DNA from: Streptomyces triculaminicus
GTDB taxonomy: Bacteria > Actinomycetota > Actinomycetes > Streptomycetales > Streptomycetaceae
DNA: 64,000 nt
Assembly (NCBI RefSeq): GCF_017349075.1
Contig: NZ_JAFMOF010000002.1
Coordinates: forward strand, 1,612,001 to 1,676,000
Direction of reading: 5' to 3'
The position numbers were made by a program, and so were the translations under genes. Positions 33,106 to 42,282 of the stretch are shown here, piece by piece; the stretch's first letter is position 1; every line of letters starts with the position of its first letter. Under the pieces are notes generated by a model that saw only the letters and a program-made list of their open reading frames with translations, searched no databases and was not told the origin of the DNA.

Positions 33106-34265
33106 GGGGTTGCGACGATCTGTACGACGTCGTGGTGGCCGGCGGCGGGCCCGCCGGCGCGGCCGCCGCCCTGGCCCTGGCCCGGGAGGGCCGCACGGTC
33201 GTACTGGCCGACGCGGCCACCGGCGCCCCCAGCGTCGGCGAAGCCCTGCCGGCCGCCGCCGGGGTGCTCCTGCGCGACCTGGGAGTCGGCGACCGGATCC
33301 CCGGGGACGGCCACCTGCCCTGCTACGCCAACCTCTCCGCCTGGGGCTCGCCGGCCCTCGGCTCGGTGGACAGCGTCAACGACCCGCACGGCCCCGGCTG
33401 GCACCTCGACCGCCCGCTCTTCGACCGCCGCCTGCGCGCCTGCGCCGAGGCGGCGGGAGCACACGTCGAGACGCGCGTGACCGTCCGCCCCCGGGCACGG
33501 CACGCCGACGGCACCTGGACGGTCAGCCTGCGCCGGGCCGACAGCTATCCGGCTGACGGCTACCGGGCCGACGACTGCCGGACCGTACGGTGCCGGTGGC
33601 TCGTCGACGCCACGGGCCGCCGCGCCGCCATCGCCACCGCGTACGGCGCGCGGCGGCGTACGTACGACCGGCTCACCGCGCTCCACTGCGTCCTCGGCCG
33701 CGACCGGGATGCCTGCGCGGACAACTCGACGCTGGTGGAGGCGGCCCCCGACGGCTGGTGGTACTCCGCCGCGCTGCCCTCGGACCACCTGCTCGTCGCC
33801 TGGTTCACCGACGCGGACCTCCCGGCCGCCCGCACCGGCCCGCCTTGGCTCGACCGGCTCGCCGCCACGCGCCACATCGCCGCGCGCGTCGGCGTCGGGG
33901 CCGGCCTGCGCCACGGCCGCGCGATGCATGCGATGCACGCGACGCCCGTGGCCCCACGGCGGGCACCCGCCCACACCGCGCACCTCGACCGGGTGCACGG
34001 AGACGGCTGGACCGCCGCGGGTGACGCGGCGGCGGCCTTCGACCCGCTCTCCTCCCAGGGCATCCTCACCGCGCTCTACACGGGCATGAGAGCGGGCGAG
34101 GCCATCGCCGCACGCCTGGACGGCGACCCCGTGGCCCTCGACCACTACGCGGCGAACATCGCCGGCATCGTCGCCGCCCACCTGCGCAACCGGGACGCGT
34201 ACTACGCCCTCGAACAGCGCTGGCCACAGCGGCAGTTCTGGAGACGCCGGCACCGAGCCCCATGA
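33102..34265 (+). CDS. LodB-like FAD-dependent cofactor-maturation protein
   Basis: A 387-residue flavoprotein. The Rossmann motif 'DVVVAGGGPAGAAAALALAR' opens the protein; 'TVVLADAATGAPSVGEALP' resembles the region seen in tryptophan-halogenase-like and LodB proteins; and 'GWTAAGDAAAAFDPLSSQGI' is the FAD-binding GD motif. LodB homologues are essential for making the cysteine tryptophylquinone of LodA. The GTG at 33102 overlaps the lodA-like stop (GTGA), which is firm evidence of a two-gene operon. No Lys-x-Trp-x-Trp halogenase motif is visible, so a halogenase is unlikely. Confidence 0.85.
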   Translation: MRGCDDLYDVVVAGGGPAGAAAALALAREGRTVVLADAATGAPSVGEALPAAAGVLLRDLGVGDRIPGDGHLPCYANLSAWGSPALGSVDSVNDPHGPGWHLDRPLFDRRLRACAEAAGAHVETRVTVRPRARHADGTWTVSLRRADSYPADGYRADDCRTVRCRWLVDATGRRAAIATAYGARRRTYDRLTALHCVLGRDRDACADNSTLVEAAPDGWWYSAALPSDHLLVAWFTDADLPAARTGPPWLDRLAATRHIAARVGVGAGLRHGRAMHAMHATPVAPRRAPAHTAHLDRVHGDGWTAAGDAAAAFDPLSSQGILTALYTGMRAGEAIAARLDGDPVALDHYAANIAGIVAAHLRNRDAYYALEQRWPQRQFWRRRHRAP

Positions 34266-34302
34266 CCTCAGCGCCGCTCTTCACCGACGCGGAGGCCGGT
34301 GG

Positions 34303-36075
34303 TCACGACTTCGGTTGGAAGGACGGGAAGAGGTGAGGGTATTTGGCGATGTAGCGGAAGAGCTCGCCGAGGACGGCCGCGCCCTGTCCCACGGCGGAAC
34401 CCACACGCGGGGGGACGCCGTACTGGACGTCTCCGGCCGCGTAGACGCCGGGGACGCTCGTTTCGTTGTTGGCCGCCCGGGCCTTCTGTACCGCGGTCTC
34501 GATGTGCTTGACCAGCTTGTCTCCTGTGTGGCCCTTCTGCTCGCCCTCCTTCTGGGCGAGTTCGGCGACCTTCACGAGCGCCTTGGCATGACCGGGGATG
34601 TTCATGCCCGTCAGTACGGCACCCGAGACGGCGGACACGGCGATCTTTCCCTTGGCGTCCTTGCCGACCCAGCCGATGTCCGGCTTGCCGCCCAGCATGA
34701 GGTACAGCCAACGGGCGTCCAGGTAGCGGACCTCGTCCGTCTGGTTGTGGGTGATCTCCAGGCTCGCCAGTTCGTTGCCGGCGTCGGGCTTGCACCGTGA
34801 GACGTTGCTGTTCGTCCAGACGTGGATGTTCTTCTGTACCTCGATGCGCTTGACGAGGTAGTCCGACATCTTCTGCTTGATGCTGTCGCCGCGGATGATG
34901 ATGGTGACGTCCTTGGCGTACTTGGCGAAGTGGAGCGCGGCCTGGCCGGCGGAGTTGCCGCCGCCCACGATGGCCACGCGGTCGCCCGTCGTCTCCGGCG
35001 CGTCGACGGCCAGGGCGCTGTAGTAGACGCCGCGCCCGAGCAGGGGTTTGAGTCCCGGGACGTCCATCCGGGTGGGTTTGAGTCCGCTGGCGAGGACGAC
35101 CGCCCCGGCCTTGTAGGTGTGCGTCTCCGTTCCGCCGACGGTCACCTCGTGCGGCTTCTTGGAGTCGCCGATGCGCAGCGCGGTGGCCTGATGGGCGGGC
35201 TGCCAGGCCACCTTGTACTTGCGGGCCTGCTTCAGCGCCCGGCGGGCGAGTTCGAAGCCGGCGATCCCGTCGGGGAAGCCGAAGTAGTTGGCGATCTCGG
35301 TGCTGGGCCCTACCTGGCCGCCCGGCACGTCGTCCTCGATGACCAGCGTCTTGAGGCCCTCGGTCCCCGCGTAGACGGCGGCGGACAGTCCGGCAGGCCC
35401 TCCGCCCACGATGATGATGTCGAACCAGGCGTTGTCCTCGGCCGGGTCCACCAGCTTGAGGGCGACCGCCAGGCGGGCGAGGGAGGGGTTCTTCAGTGGT
35501 TCCTGCACGCCGGGGACCGTCACGTACACGTTCTCGTCCGTGGCCGGATTCGGCTTCTGCCACTTGATGACGAAGCCGCTGCCGGAGAGGAAGGCCCGGA
35601 TCTCGAACGCCTTGAGGGAACGGTGAGGCGCCTTGACCGTCACCCTCTCGAGGCCGTCACGCTGGTCCGGTGTCGCGTGCTCCCACCAGTCGGCGATGGC
35701 GTCGTCGACGACGCGCGGGGCCAGTTCCGCCAGGGTGTCGGTGGTGAACGGCAGGCGGGCGGGTGCGCTGTCATGGGGCGCGACGGCCTCGCCCTCGCTG
35801 TCGGGCACCAGCCAGAGCCGCCCGGGTTCCTCTCCCGCCGCCCCGGCACGCTCCAGCACCGCAGAGGCCCCCGGCTCGTCGCCCACCGCGGCGACGAGGA
35901 CCACGTCGATTCCCTCCTGGGTGAGGGCGTCCACCATCTGTGCGGTGTCCTCCGCCTGTGCGGTGGGAACAACCGTGAATTGCTCTCCGTACCACTTGGC
36001 GAAGAATTCCTGGAGCTTCAGCCTGCGGAGCGGATCGGGATCGGACAGGGCGATGGCATGCCGGACGGTGTGCAT
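34303..36075 (-). CDS. Thioredoxin-reductase-like flavoprotein with N-terminal receiver-like domain
   Basis: A 590-residue protein. Residues 1-130 resemble a receiver-type alpha/beta domain ('AIALSDPDPLRRLKLQEFF', 'IDVVLVAAVGDEPGAS'). A short middle domain ('LKAFEIRAFLSGSGFVIKW') is followed by an FAD/NAD(P) reductase (about 222-590) with 'DIIIVGGGPAGLSAAVYAG', 'GDRVAIVGGGNSAGQAA' and 'GVYAAGDVQYG'. Where thioredoxin reductases carry their CxxC, this protein has 'GRGVYYSALAVDAP' with no Cys, so it cannot reduce a disulfide in the classical way. It may be an NAD(P)H-flavin oxidoreductase or a redox signalling protein. ATG at 36075 follows AAAGGA. Confidence 0.85.
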   Translation of the reverse strand: MHTVRHAIALSDPDPLRRLKLQEFFAKWYGEQFTVVPTAQAEDTAQMVDALTQEGIDVVLVAAVGDEPGASAVLERAGAAGEEPGRLWLVPDSEGEAVAPHDSAPARLPFTTDTLAELAPRVVDDAIADWWEHATPDQRDGLERVTVKAPHRSLKAFEIRAFLSGSGFVIKWQKPNPATDENVYVTVPGVQEPLKNPSLARLAVALKLVDPAEDNAWFDIIIVGGGPAGLSAAVYAGTEGLKTLVIEDDVPGGQVGPSTEIANYFGFPDGIAGFELARRALKQARKYKVAWQPAHQATALRIGDSKKPHEVTVGGTETHTYKAGAVVLASGLKPTRMDVPGLKPLLGRGVYYSALAVDAPETTGDRVAIVGGGNSAGQAALHFAKYAKDVTIIIRGDSIKQKMSDYLVKRIEVQKNIHVWTNSNVSRCKPDAGNELASLEITHNQTDEVRYLDARWLYLMLGGKPDIGWVGKDAKGKIAVSAVSGAVLTGMNIPGHAKALVKVAELAQKEGEQKGHTGDKLVKHIETAVQKARAANNETSVPGVYAAGDVQYGVPPRVGSAVGQGAAVLGELFRYIAKYPHLFPSFQPKS

Positions 36076-36264
36076 CGTGATCCTTTCAGAGGCGGCCTTC
36101 GGCGTTTGTCCGGGGGCTTCGGCAGGCAAACGAGATGCGTCACCGCGTCAACCATGTGGCGGTAACCATCGGATAACCGGCCCGGAGGCGGCGGATTTTC
36201 CTGGTGGGCCGTGCCCGAATTCGTGGGTAGACAGAGAAATAGCCGGAGGAAAGGACGAGTTCCT

Positions 36265-38130
36265 GTGAATCCATGCAAACTGCCACGCAGGCATCCACCC
36301 AAGCATCCGCGTAAACGGAGACGCATCCTGCCCGTCGCGCTCTCGGCAGCCGGGCTGATCGCGCTCGTGCCGGTGATGGCCGCGTGCGACACGAAGGCCG
36401 AGCCGACCGGGCGCGGGGCGTCGAGCAGCGGTACGGACCGGGCGCACGCCGACGTCCTGTTCATCGGCGCCCACCCGGACGACGAGTTCCAGTCCCTGGC
36501 CACCTTGGGGCGGTGGAAGGAGAAGGAAGGGCTCAGCAGCGCGGTCGTCACCATCACGCGGGGCGAGGGCGGTGGCAACGCCATCGGTCCCCAGGAGGGC
36601 GCCGCCCTCGGCATGATCCGTGAGACGGAGGAGCGCAAGGCCGTCGGAATCCTGGGAGTCCGCGACGTCTACTACCTCGACAAGCCCGACTTCTGGTACA
36701 CGCTCAACGCGCCCCTGACCGGCAAGGTCTGGAACCGGGCGCCGCAGCGGCCGACGGACACGCTCGAGCGGCTGGTCCGGGTGATCCGGGCGACCACCCC
36801 GAAGACCGTGGTCACCATGGACCCGCGGCCCTTCAACCAGCACGGCGCCCACCAGCAGGCCGGGCGCCGGGCGATCGAGGCGTTCGCCATGGCCGGCGAC
36901 CCCAAGGCGTTCCCCGAACAGATCAAGGATGAGAAGTACAAGCCGTGGAAACCCTCCCGGCTCCTCACCCAGAGCTGGGGCTTCAAGGGCCCCCTGGGTG
37001 CCCAGTGCGACGGTAGGCGCATCACTGACAAGAGCACCGAGCTGCCCGTCCTCGGCGTCTGGCCGGGCGGGCGTTCCGTCAGCGGGAAGACGTGGGCCCA
37101 GCTGGAACGGGACGCGGCCCGTACGTACAAGACGCAGGGCTTCGGCTCTCTGCCGAAGGACGTCACCACCCCGGCGGAGAAGATGCCCTGCGAATGGTTC
37201 ACGGTCGTGGCCGAGAACGGAAAGCCCCGGCAGGCCGAGGAACGCGCCCAGTCCGGTCTTCGTCCCCAGTACGCCGAGTTCCGGGACTGGGCGCGGCGGA
37301 TGAAGATGCCGTGGCTGGCCAACGAGGCCCAGCCCGCCTACCCGGCCCGTCCCTCCGCCACGGTCCCCGAGGTCGCGAAGGCGCCGGTCGTCAACGGCAA
37401 GGCGGACCCCGGCGAGTACCCCGCGGGGGCGCTGAAGCTCGCGCACTGGGAGGGCACGCGCTGCTCCTCCGCGAAGGACTGCGCGGCCGACGCCCGGTTT
37501 GCTCGCCACGGCGACGACCTGTTCGTCCTGGTGCACGTCACCGACGACAAGAAGGGCGCCGCCCTCGACGCAAAGACCGACTGCAAGCGTCACTGGCGCA
37601 CCGACTCCGTCGAGGTCGGCCTCGACCCGCAGGGCCGCTCCGACGACACGTCCACCACCTTCAAGGCCGCCGTCCTCCCCTTCACCGCGAACGGAGGAGG
37701 AGCGTGCGCCGGGCGCGACGGCGACAACCGACAGGGCCCGGCGGCCAAGACCGCACCGGGCATGGTCGCCGCGTCCACCGTGACCGAGCCGTACGAGGGC
37801 TACACCGTCGAGGCGAAGATCCCGCTCGCCGACCTCCCCGCGCCCGTCGACCCCGACCGCCTCACCGCGAACGTCCTCGTCTTCGACTCCGACACCCAGG
37901 ACAAGGCGGGCCACTCCCGGCTCGCCTGGTCCGCGTACGGCAGCGCCCAGGCCGACCCGTACGTATGGGGTGGCCTGCGCCTGCCCGGATACGTCCCGCC
38001 GCCCGGACGTCCGACGCACGCGCCCGACATTCCGCTGGAGGCGGCCCTGAGCAAGGACTCCAAAGCCTCCCGTGACCAGTCCGAGCGCACCGGCGTGCCT
38101 CTCGGCTGCGGTCCGCGCCGGCCGCAATGA
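36265..38130 (+). CDS. PIG-L family deacetylase lipoprotein with CBM9-like domain
   Basis: About 621 residues. The N terminus is basic ('RHPPKHPRKRRRILP'), followed by a hydrophobic core and a lipobox-like 'VPVMAAC', so it is probably a membrane lipoprotein. The PIG-L domain (about 60-260) has the Zn motif 'FIGAHPDDEFQSL' and the later 'NQHGAHQQAGRR' His pair. This family removes N-acetyl groups from sugars such as GlcNAc conjugates; MshB and Mca are relatives. The C-terminal part (from about residue 370) resembles a CBM9-like carbohydrate-binding domain ('KADPGEYPAGALKLAHWEG', 'LFVLVHVTDDKKGA', 'DSVEVGLDPQGRSDD'). GTG at 36265 has GGAGGAAAGGA upstream. Divergent from the flavoprotein. Confidence 0.88.
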   Translation: MNPCKLPRRHPPKHPRKRRRILPVALSAAGLIALVPVMAACDTKAEPTGRGASSSGTDRAHADVLFIGAHPDDEFQSLATLGRWKEKEGLSSAVVTITRGEGGGNAIGPQEGAALGMIRETEERKAVGILGVRDVYYLDKPDFWYTLNAPLTGKVWNRAPQRPTDTLERLVRVIRATTPKTVVTMDPRPFNQHGAHQQAGRRAIEAFAMAGDPKAFPEQIKDEKYKPWKPSRLLTQSWGFKGPLGAQCDGRRITDKSTELPVLGVWPGGRSVSGKTWAQLERDAARTYKTQGFGSLPKDVTTPAEKMPCEWFTVVAENGKPRQAEERAQSGLRPQYAEFRDWARRMKMPWLANEAQPAYPARPSATVPEVAKAPVVNGKADPGEYPAGALKLAHWEGTRCSSAKDCAADARFARHGDDLFVLVHVTDDKKGAALDAKTDCKRHWRTDSVEVGLDPQGRSDDTSTTFKAAVLPFTANGGGACAGRDGDNRQGPAAKTAPGMVAASTVTEPYEGYTVEAKIPLADLPAPVDPDRLTANVLVFDSDTQDKAGHSRLAWSAYGSAQADPYVWGGLRLPGYVPPPGRPTHAPDIPLEAALSKDSKASRDQSERTGVPLGCGPRRPQ

Positions 38131-38485
38131 GGTCGTCGCGGTCTTCCCGACGTATTCAGCTTCCGCACATATTCGGCCGACGGTGCGGTGCCTTCCGGAA
38201 ACCGTGGCCGTTGTGGCGGCCTTTCGGACGGAGTCGCGGCCCCCGTCGGCCGTGCCGCCGAGTGCCTGTACCGGGCCATGGCCGGCCTGGAGGGGCCCAC
38301 GGTGTCATGCCGCTGACCGCCCCGCCGGTGGTCAGCGTCCCGGACTCCGTCGCCCTCACGCAGGGGCCGTTCTAGGCTCGAGGCGGCCGCCCCTCGCCGG
38401 CTGGTCGACCATGGAGCCCGCCGCCTTGCCGTCGTCAGCGACCATGGTGCCGAGGTTCTGAAGCCCCCGGCCTCCCCGGCATGCC
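38131..38485. other. Intergenic region between convergent PIG-L and oleD-like genes
   Basis: About 355 nt without a supportable gene; open frames here lack domains and good starts. A hairpin CGCTGACC...GGTCAGCG (38311-38337) may serve as a terminator for either flanking gene. Confidence 0.5.
38311..38337. terminator. Hairpin between convergent genes
   Basis: CGCTGACC (38311-38318) pairs with GGTCAGCG (38330-38337) around an 11-base loop; both neighbours end toward it. Confidence 0.45.
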
Positions 38486-39478
38486 TCAGCTCTCAGCAGC
38501 CCGCGCGTCGCGCAGGTGGCGGAGGCCCTCGTCGGTGCTGACGAGGGGGCGGTAGCCGAGGAGGCTACGGGCCGCGGTGATGTCGAACCAGTGGGCGCGC
38601 AGCGCTCCGGCCACGACGAGGCGGGTCACCGGGGGTGCTCCCGGTAGGTGCAGTAGCCGCCAGCCCGTGTCGCAGATCGCTCCGGCGGTACGGGCGAGTG
38701 GTTCGGGGACGGGCAGCAGGCGGGGCGCGTAGCCCAGGGCGTGGAAGAGGGCGGTCAGCCAGTGGGCGAGGGTACGGGGTTCGTCCTGGGTGATGAAGTA
38801 GGGGCGGCCGGCGGCGGGTTGGCCTGGGGTGACGCGGTCGAGGGCGAGGAGGTGGGCGTGGGCGGCGTTGTCGATGTGCACGGTGTCGAGGCGTTTGCGG
38901 CCGCCGCCGGGGAGAGGGAAGACGCCGCAGCGGGCCGCGCGCAGCAGCCGGGGGACGAAGTGGGGGTCGCCCGGGCCCCAGATGCAGTGGGGGCGGAGCG
39001 AGGCGGTGGCGAGTCCGGGGCCGTTGGCGGTGAGTACCAGGCATTCCGCGGCGATCTTGGAGGCGGGGTAGGGGCCGAGAGGGTCGCGGGCGTAGGGGAG
39101 TGATTCGTCGCCGCCGTCGATGTCGTCCTCGCCGAGGACCACGCTGGGGCTGGAGGTGTGGATCAGGGTGCCCACGCCGTGGCGGCGGCAGGCGTCGAGC
39201 ACGTGCCGGGTGCCGGTGACGTTGACGTCGTGGAAGCGGGCCGGTGCCCCGCCGGGGGCGACGCGGGCGGCGGTGTGGAGGACCGCCTCGTGCCCGGCGA
39301 CGGCTCGGCGTACCGCGTCGGCGTCCCGTATGTCGCCCAGCCGTTGTTCGACGCCGAGGGCGGCGAGTTCCGGGTCGTGGTGCCGGTGGAACGCGCGCAC
39401 GGTGTGGCCCGCCGCGAGGAGTCGCCGGCACAGGGCCTGGCCGAGGAAGCCGCTGCCGCCGGTGACCAGGATCCTCAT
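38486..39478 (-). CDS. oleD: OleD-like NAD(P)-dependent 2-alkyl-3-ketoalkanoate reductase
   Basis: A 330-residue extended short-chain dehydrogenase of the 3-beta-HSD/OleD group. Visible are the dinucleotide loop 'ILVTGGSGFLGQALCRRLL', the hallmark 'LIHTSSPSVVLGED', the Y-x-x-x-K pair in 'GPYPASKIAAECLVL' and 'SLRPHCIWGPGDPHFVPRLL', all as in Xanthomonas OleD. It reduces the 2-alkyl-3-keto acid made by OleA to the 3-hydroxy acid. The ATG at 39478 overlaps the oleB-like stop (ATGA). With the divergent OleC it forms the reduction-lactonisation part of beta-lactone/olefin biosynthesis. Confidence 0.83.
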   Translation of the reverse strand: MRILVTGGSGFLGQALCRRLLAAGHTVRAFHRHHDPELAALGVEQRLGDIRDADAVRRAVAGHEAVLHTAARVAPGGAPARFHDVNVTGTRHVLDACRRHGVGTLIHTSSPSVVLGEDDIDGGDESLPYARDPLGPYPASKIAAECLVLTANGPGLATASLRPHCIWGPGDPHFVPRLLRAARCGVFPLPGGGRKRLDTVHIDNAAHAHLLALDRVTPGQPAAGRPYFITQDEPRTLAHWLTALFHALGYAPRLLPVPEPLARTAGAICDTGWRLLHLPGAPPVTRLVVAGALRAHWFDITAARSLLGYRPLVSTDEGLRHLRDARAAES

Positions 39479-40428
39479 GGCAGGTCCCGGTGGGGTGCGG
39501 CCGGGCGTGGTGGGGGAGGGGCGGTGTCGAGGAAGTGGCGGATGGCGGGGACGAGTTCGGCGCGGGCGTCTTCCAGGACGTAGTGGCCGGCGTCGGGGTA
39601 GCGCAGGACGTGGGCGTGGGGGAAGCGTCGCTGCCATTCGTGGGCCAGCGGCGGCCGTAGCACCGGATCGCGCATGCCCCAGCCGACCAGCAGGGGATGG
39701 TGGCGCAGGGCACGCGTGAGGTGCTGCATCAGGGTCATCATCGACCAGCCCGGCACCTTGCGGGTGAGGGGGACGTCGCGGAGGAACCGGGTCTGGGCGA
39801 TCCGGTGCCGGCGTCGGCGGTGAGGGGCGGCGAAGGCGCGGCGCACCTCGGTGGGCAGGGGCGTCGTGGTGCCCAGGCGGGCGGCTCCCCGTACCCAGCC
39901 GGTGGTGTAGTGCGCGGCCACCGTGCTCGGCAGGGGGCGTTGCAGCAGGCGGAACCAGCGCGGCGGCAGGCCGTCGGCGGGGAAGGGGAAGGCGAGCGTG
40001 TTGAGGGCGACGAGCCGGTCGACCCGGTCCGGGTGGAGGCAGGCCCAGGTCAGCGCGATGGGGCCGCCCCAGTCGTGGCCGATCACCGTCCACCCGTGCT
40101 CCGGTGCGCCCCGTTCGGCGATCAGGTGGTCCACGAGGTCGTCCAGGGCGGCCACTTGGGATCCGACGAGGAGGGACGCGGGAAGTGGGGCGTGGTCCTG
40201 GGTGAGCCCCATGCCGAGCAGGTCGGGGGCGACGCAGCGGTAGGCGTCGTGGATCCCCGTCACCAGGTGGCGCCAGATGTAGCTCCAGGCGGGGTTGCCG
40301 TGGACCATGAGTACGGGCGGGCCGGTGCCCTCGTCCACGTAGTGCATGCGGGCGTCGGGGTGGTCGAACCACTGTGAGGCGAAGGGGAACCGGGGCCAGG
40401 CGGTGGTGCGGGCGGTCGGGGCGGGCAT
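39475..40428 (-). CDS. oleB: OleB-like alpha/beta hydrolase (beta-lactone decarboxylase type)
   Basis: A 317-residue haloalkane-dehalogenase-like hydrolase. 'VLMVHGNPAWSYIWRHLV' provides the oxyanion region, 'GWTVIGHDWGGPIALTWA' the nucleophilic Asp in H-D-W-G, 'RDPVLRPPLAHEWQRRFP' the acid region and 'DAGHYVLEDARAEL' the catalytic His. The pattern matches OleB, which converts beta-lactones to cis-olefins with loss of CO2; some homologues hydrolyse the lactone. ATG at 40428 has GAGGAAAGG upstream. First gene of the two-gene oleB-oleD operon, divergent from oleC. Confidence 0.83.
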   Translation of the reverse strand: MPAPTARTTAWPRFPFASQWFDHPDARMHYVDEGTGPPVLMVHGNPAWSYIWRHLVTGIHDAYRCVAPDLLGMGLTQDHAPLPASLLVGSQVAALDDLVDHLIAERGAPEHGWTVIGHDWGGPIALTWACLHPDRVDRLVALNTLAFPFPADGLPPRWFRLLQRPLPSTVAAHYTTGWVRGAARLGTTTPLPTEVRRAFAAPHRRRRHRIAQTRFLRDVPLTRKVPGWSMMTLMQHLTRALRHHPLLVGWGMRDPVLRPPLAHEWQRRFPHAHVLRYPDAGHYVLEDARAELVPAIRHFLDTAPPPPRPAAPHRDLP

Positions 40429-40639
40429 GCGGTCGGCCTTTCCTCGGGGTTTGAGGCGACGCGTGCGGTGTGCTCCCACCGCTATGTCTCGTCCGCCGTC
40501 GACGCCTTCATGTGCGGGCGCGGACCGATACGGGCGACAACGGTGCTGATTCACGCCTGTGGGTGATGCCGGGTGCCGTGGGCGGCAGCATGCTGGGGTG
40601 GCGGGCCGTGGGCCCGTGGGCGAGGGGAGGTGCCCCGAG

Positions 40640-42259
40640 GTGGCGTCACTGGTGACGGACGTGCTGGGGGAGTTCACACGCACTCCCGAGCAGGTGTGTC
40701 TCCGGTATCCGGCGCCTGGAGGGGAGTTCGGGGCCCTCACCCGTGCCGACGCGGTGGCGCTGAGTATGTCGACCGCCGCCGCGCTCGACCGGGCCGGCGT
40801 CCGGCCGGGTCACCGGGTGGCGGTCCTGACCCGTGACCCCGTCGAACTCGCCGTGAATGTGGTCACGTTGATCGGCATGGGGGCGATCCCGGTCCTCGTC
40901 GACGGATCCCTTCCGCTGCCGGTGATGCGGCGGTGCCTGGCCGCGGCCGCACCGGACGCGGTGCTGGGCGAGCCGCTCGCGGATCTCGCCGGGAGGATCA
41001 TCGGCTGGGGCGGGCGCGGGGTGCGGCGGCGCCTCGCCGTCGGCGCGCCCGTACTCTGGCCCGGCCCGTCCCTGGACAGGCTGCGCCGGCAGGTGACGCC
41101 CCGGCAGGGGCTGACCGATCCGCCCGACGACGCGACGGCGCTCGTCGTCTTCACCTCCGGTGCGACGGGACCGCCCAAGGGCGTCGTCCACCGGCACGCC
41201 GCTCTTCGTGCGGTGGCCCGGGCGTTCAGCGAGGGACTGCCGCCGGCGAGGGAGCTCTCGGTGGCGGCCTTCGCGCCGGCCGGATTCCTCGGGCCGCTCC
41301 TGGGCACCACGATGGTCGTCCCCCGCCTCGACCTCAGGCGGCCCGCCCACGTTCGTGCCCATGCGCTCGTCGAGGCCGTGCTGCATACGGGCGCCGTCAC
41401 GCTGTGGGGATCGCCCGCGCTGGTGGACCGTCTGGCCCGGCACTGCCACCGCACCGGCACGGCGCTGCCCACGCTGCGGCACATCCTCTCCTTCGGCGCC
41501 ACCCTGCCCTACGCGGTGCTCGACCGGGTGCGCGACTGCCTGCCCGACGTGACCGTGCACAGCGTCTACGGCGCCACCGAGGCCCTGCCGGTCAGCGCCA
41601 TCGACCACCATGAACTGCTCGCACTGCGCCCCGCCACCGCCGCCGGCCACGGGGTGTGCTTGGGTCGCCCCCTGCCCGGCGTCGATGTCCGCGTCCTCCC
41701 GCCGGACCGCCCGGCCGGGACGGGGGCGCCCGGGCTGCCCTGCGGTACGGTCGGCGAACTCGCCGTCAGCGGCGCGTACGTGAGCCCCGCCTACCTCGAC
41801 CCGGCAGCCACCGGGGCGGCCGCCCCGGCGAAGGAGCGGGGCGCGCACGGCGAGGTCGTCCACCGGACCGGGGACGCCGGCCACCTCGACGGCCAGGGCC
41901 GCATCTGGTTCCACGGCCGCCTGGCGCACCGGGTGCAGGCTGTGGGCAGGGAGTTGCTCACCGAGCGCGTCGAGCCGGTGCTCGAGGGGGTGCCGGGGGT
42001 GCGCAGGGCCGCGCTGGTCGGTGTCGCCACGGCCGGGGAGCGGCGCCCCGTCGTGGTCGTGGAGCAGGAGCGGTCCGGCCCCGGCCGCGCGGAGGTACGG
42101 CGTGGGGTGCGCGAGGCGCTCGCCGGCGGGGCCGGAGGCGTACCGGCGGACGTACCCGTGCTCTTCCACCACTCGCTGCCGGTCGACCACCGGCACGGGG
42201 CCAAGATCGACCGTGACCGGCTCGCCCGCTGGGCCGCCCCTCGGCTCCGCCGGCCGTGA
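40640..42259 (+). CDS. oleC: OleC-like AMP-dependent beta-lactone synthetase
   Basis: A 539-residue ANL-superfamily enzyme. The phosphate-binding loop is 'LVVFTSGATGPPKGVVHRH'. The later blocks match OleC/NltC closely: 'LWGSPALVDRLARHC', 'SVYGATEALPVSAIDHHELL', 'CLGRPLPGVDVRVL', 'VVHRTGDAGHLDGQGRIWFH' then 'GRLAHRVQAVGRELLTE', and 'VEPVLEGVPGVRRAALVG'. It adenylates a 3-hydroxy-2-alkyl acid and closes it to a beta-lactone. The GTG at 40640 has GGGGAGG about nine bases upstream; the longer frame from 40559 lacks support. Divergent from oleB and followed by a carrier-protein gene 23 nt later. Confidence 0.85.
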   Translation: MASLVTDVLGEFTRTPEQVCLRYPAPGGEFGALTRADAVALSMSTAAALDRAGVRPGHRVAVLTRDPVELAVNVVTLIGMGAIPVLVDGSLPLPVMRRCLAAAAPDAVLGEPLADLAGRIIGWGGRGVRRRLAVGAPVLWPGPSLDRLRRQVTPRQGLTDPPDDATALVVFTSGATGPPKGVVHRHAALRAVARAFSEGLPPARELSVAAFAPAGFLGPLLGTTMVVPRLDLRRPAHVRAHALVEAVLHTGAVTLWGSPALVDRLARHCHRTGTALPTLRHILSFGATLPYAVLDRVRDCLPDVTVHSVYGATEALPVSAIDHHELLALRPATAAGHGVCLGRPLPGVDVRVLPPDRPAGTGAPGLPCGTVGELAVSGAYVSPAYLDPAATGAAAPAKERGAHGEVVHRTGDAGHLDGQGRIWFHGRLAHRVQAVGRELLTERVEPVLEGVPGVRRAALVGVATAGERRPVVVVEQERSGPGRAEVRRGVREALAGGAGGVPADVPVLFHHSLPVDHRHGAKIDRDRLARWAAPRLRRP

Positions 42260-42282
42260 CGGAGTGAAGGCCTGTCCTCGCC

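Noticed and set aside
33102..34265. Tryptophan halogenase
   Set aside because: The FAD motifs fit but no halogenase W-x-W-x-I-P motif is visible, and the overlap with a lodA-like gene argues for LodB.
38072..38461. 129-codon plus-strand frame after the PIG-L gene
   Set aside because: It overlaps the PIG-L 3' end, has no domain, and a hairpin lies inside it.
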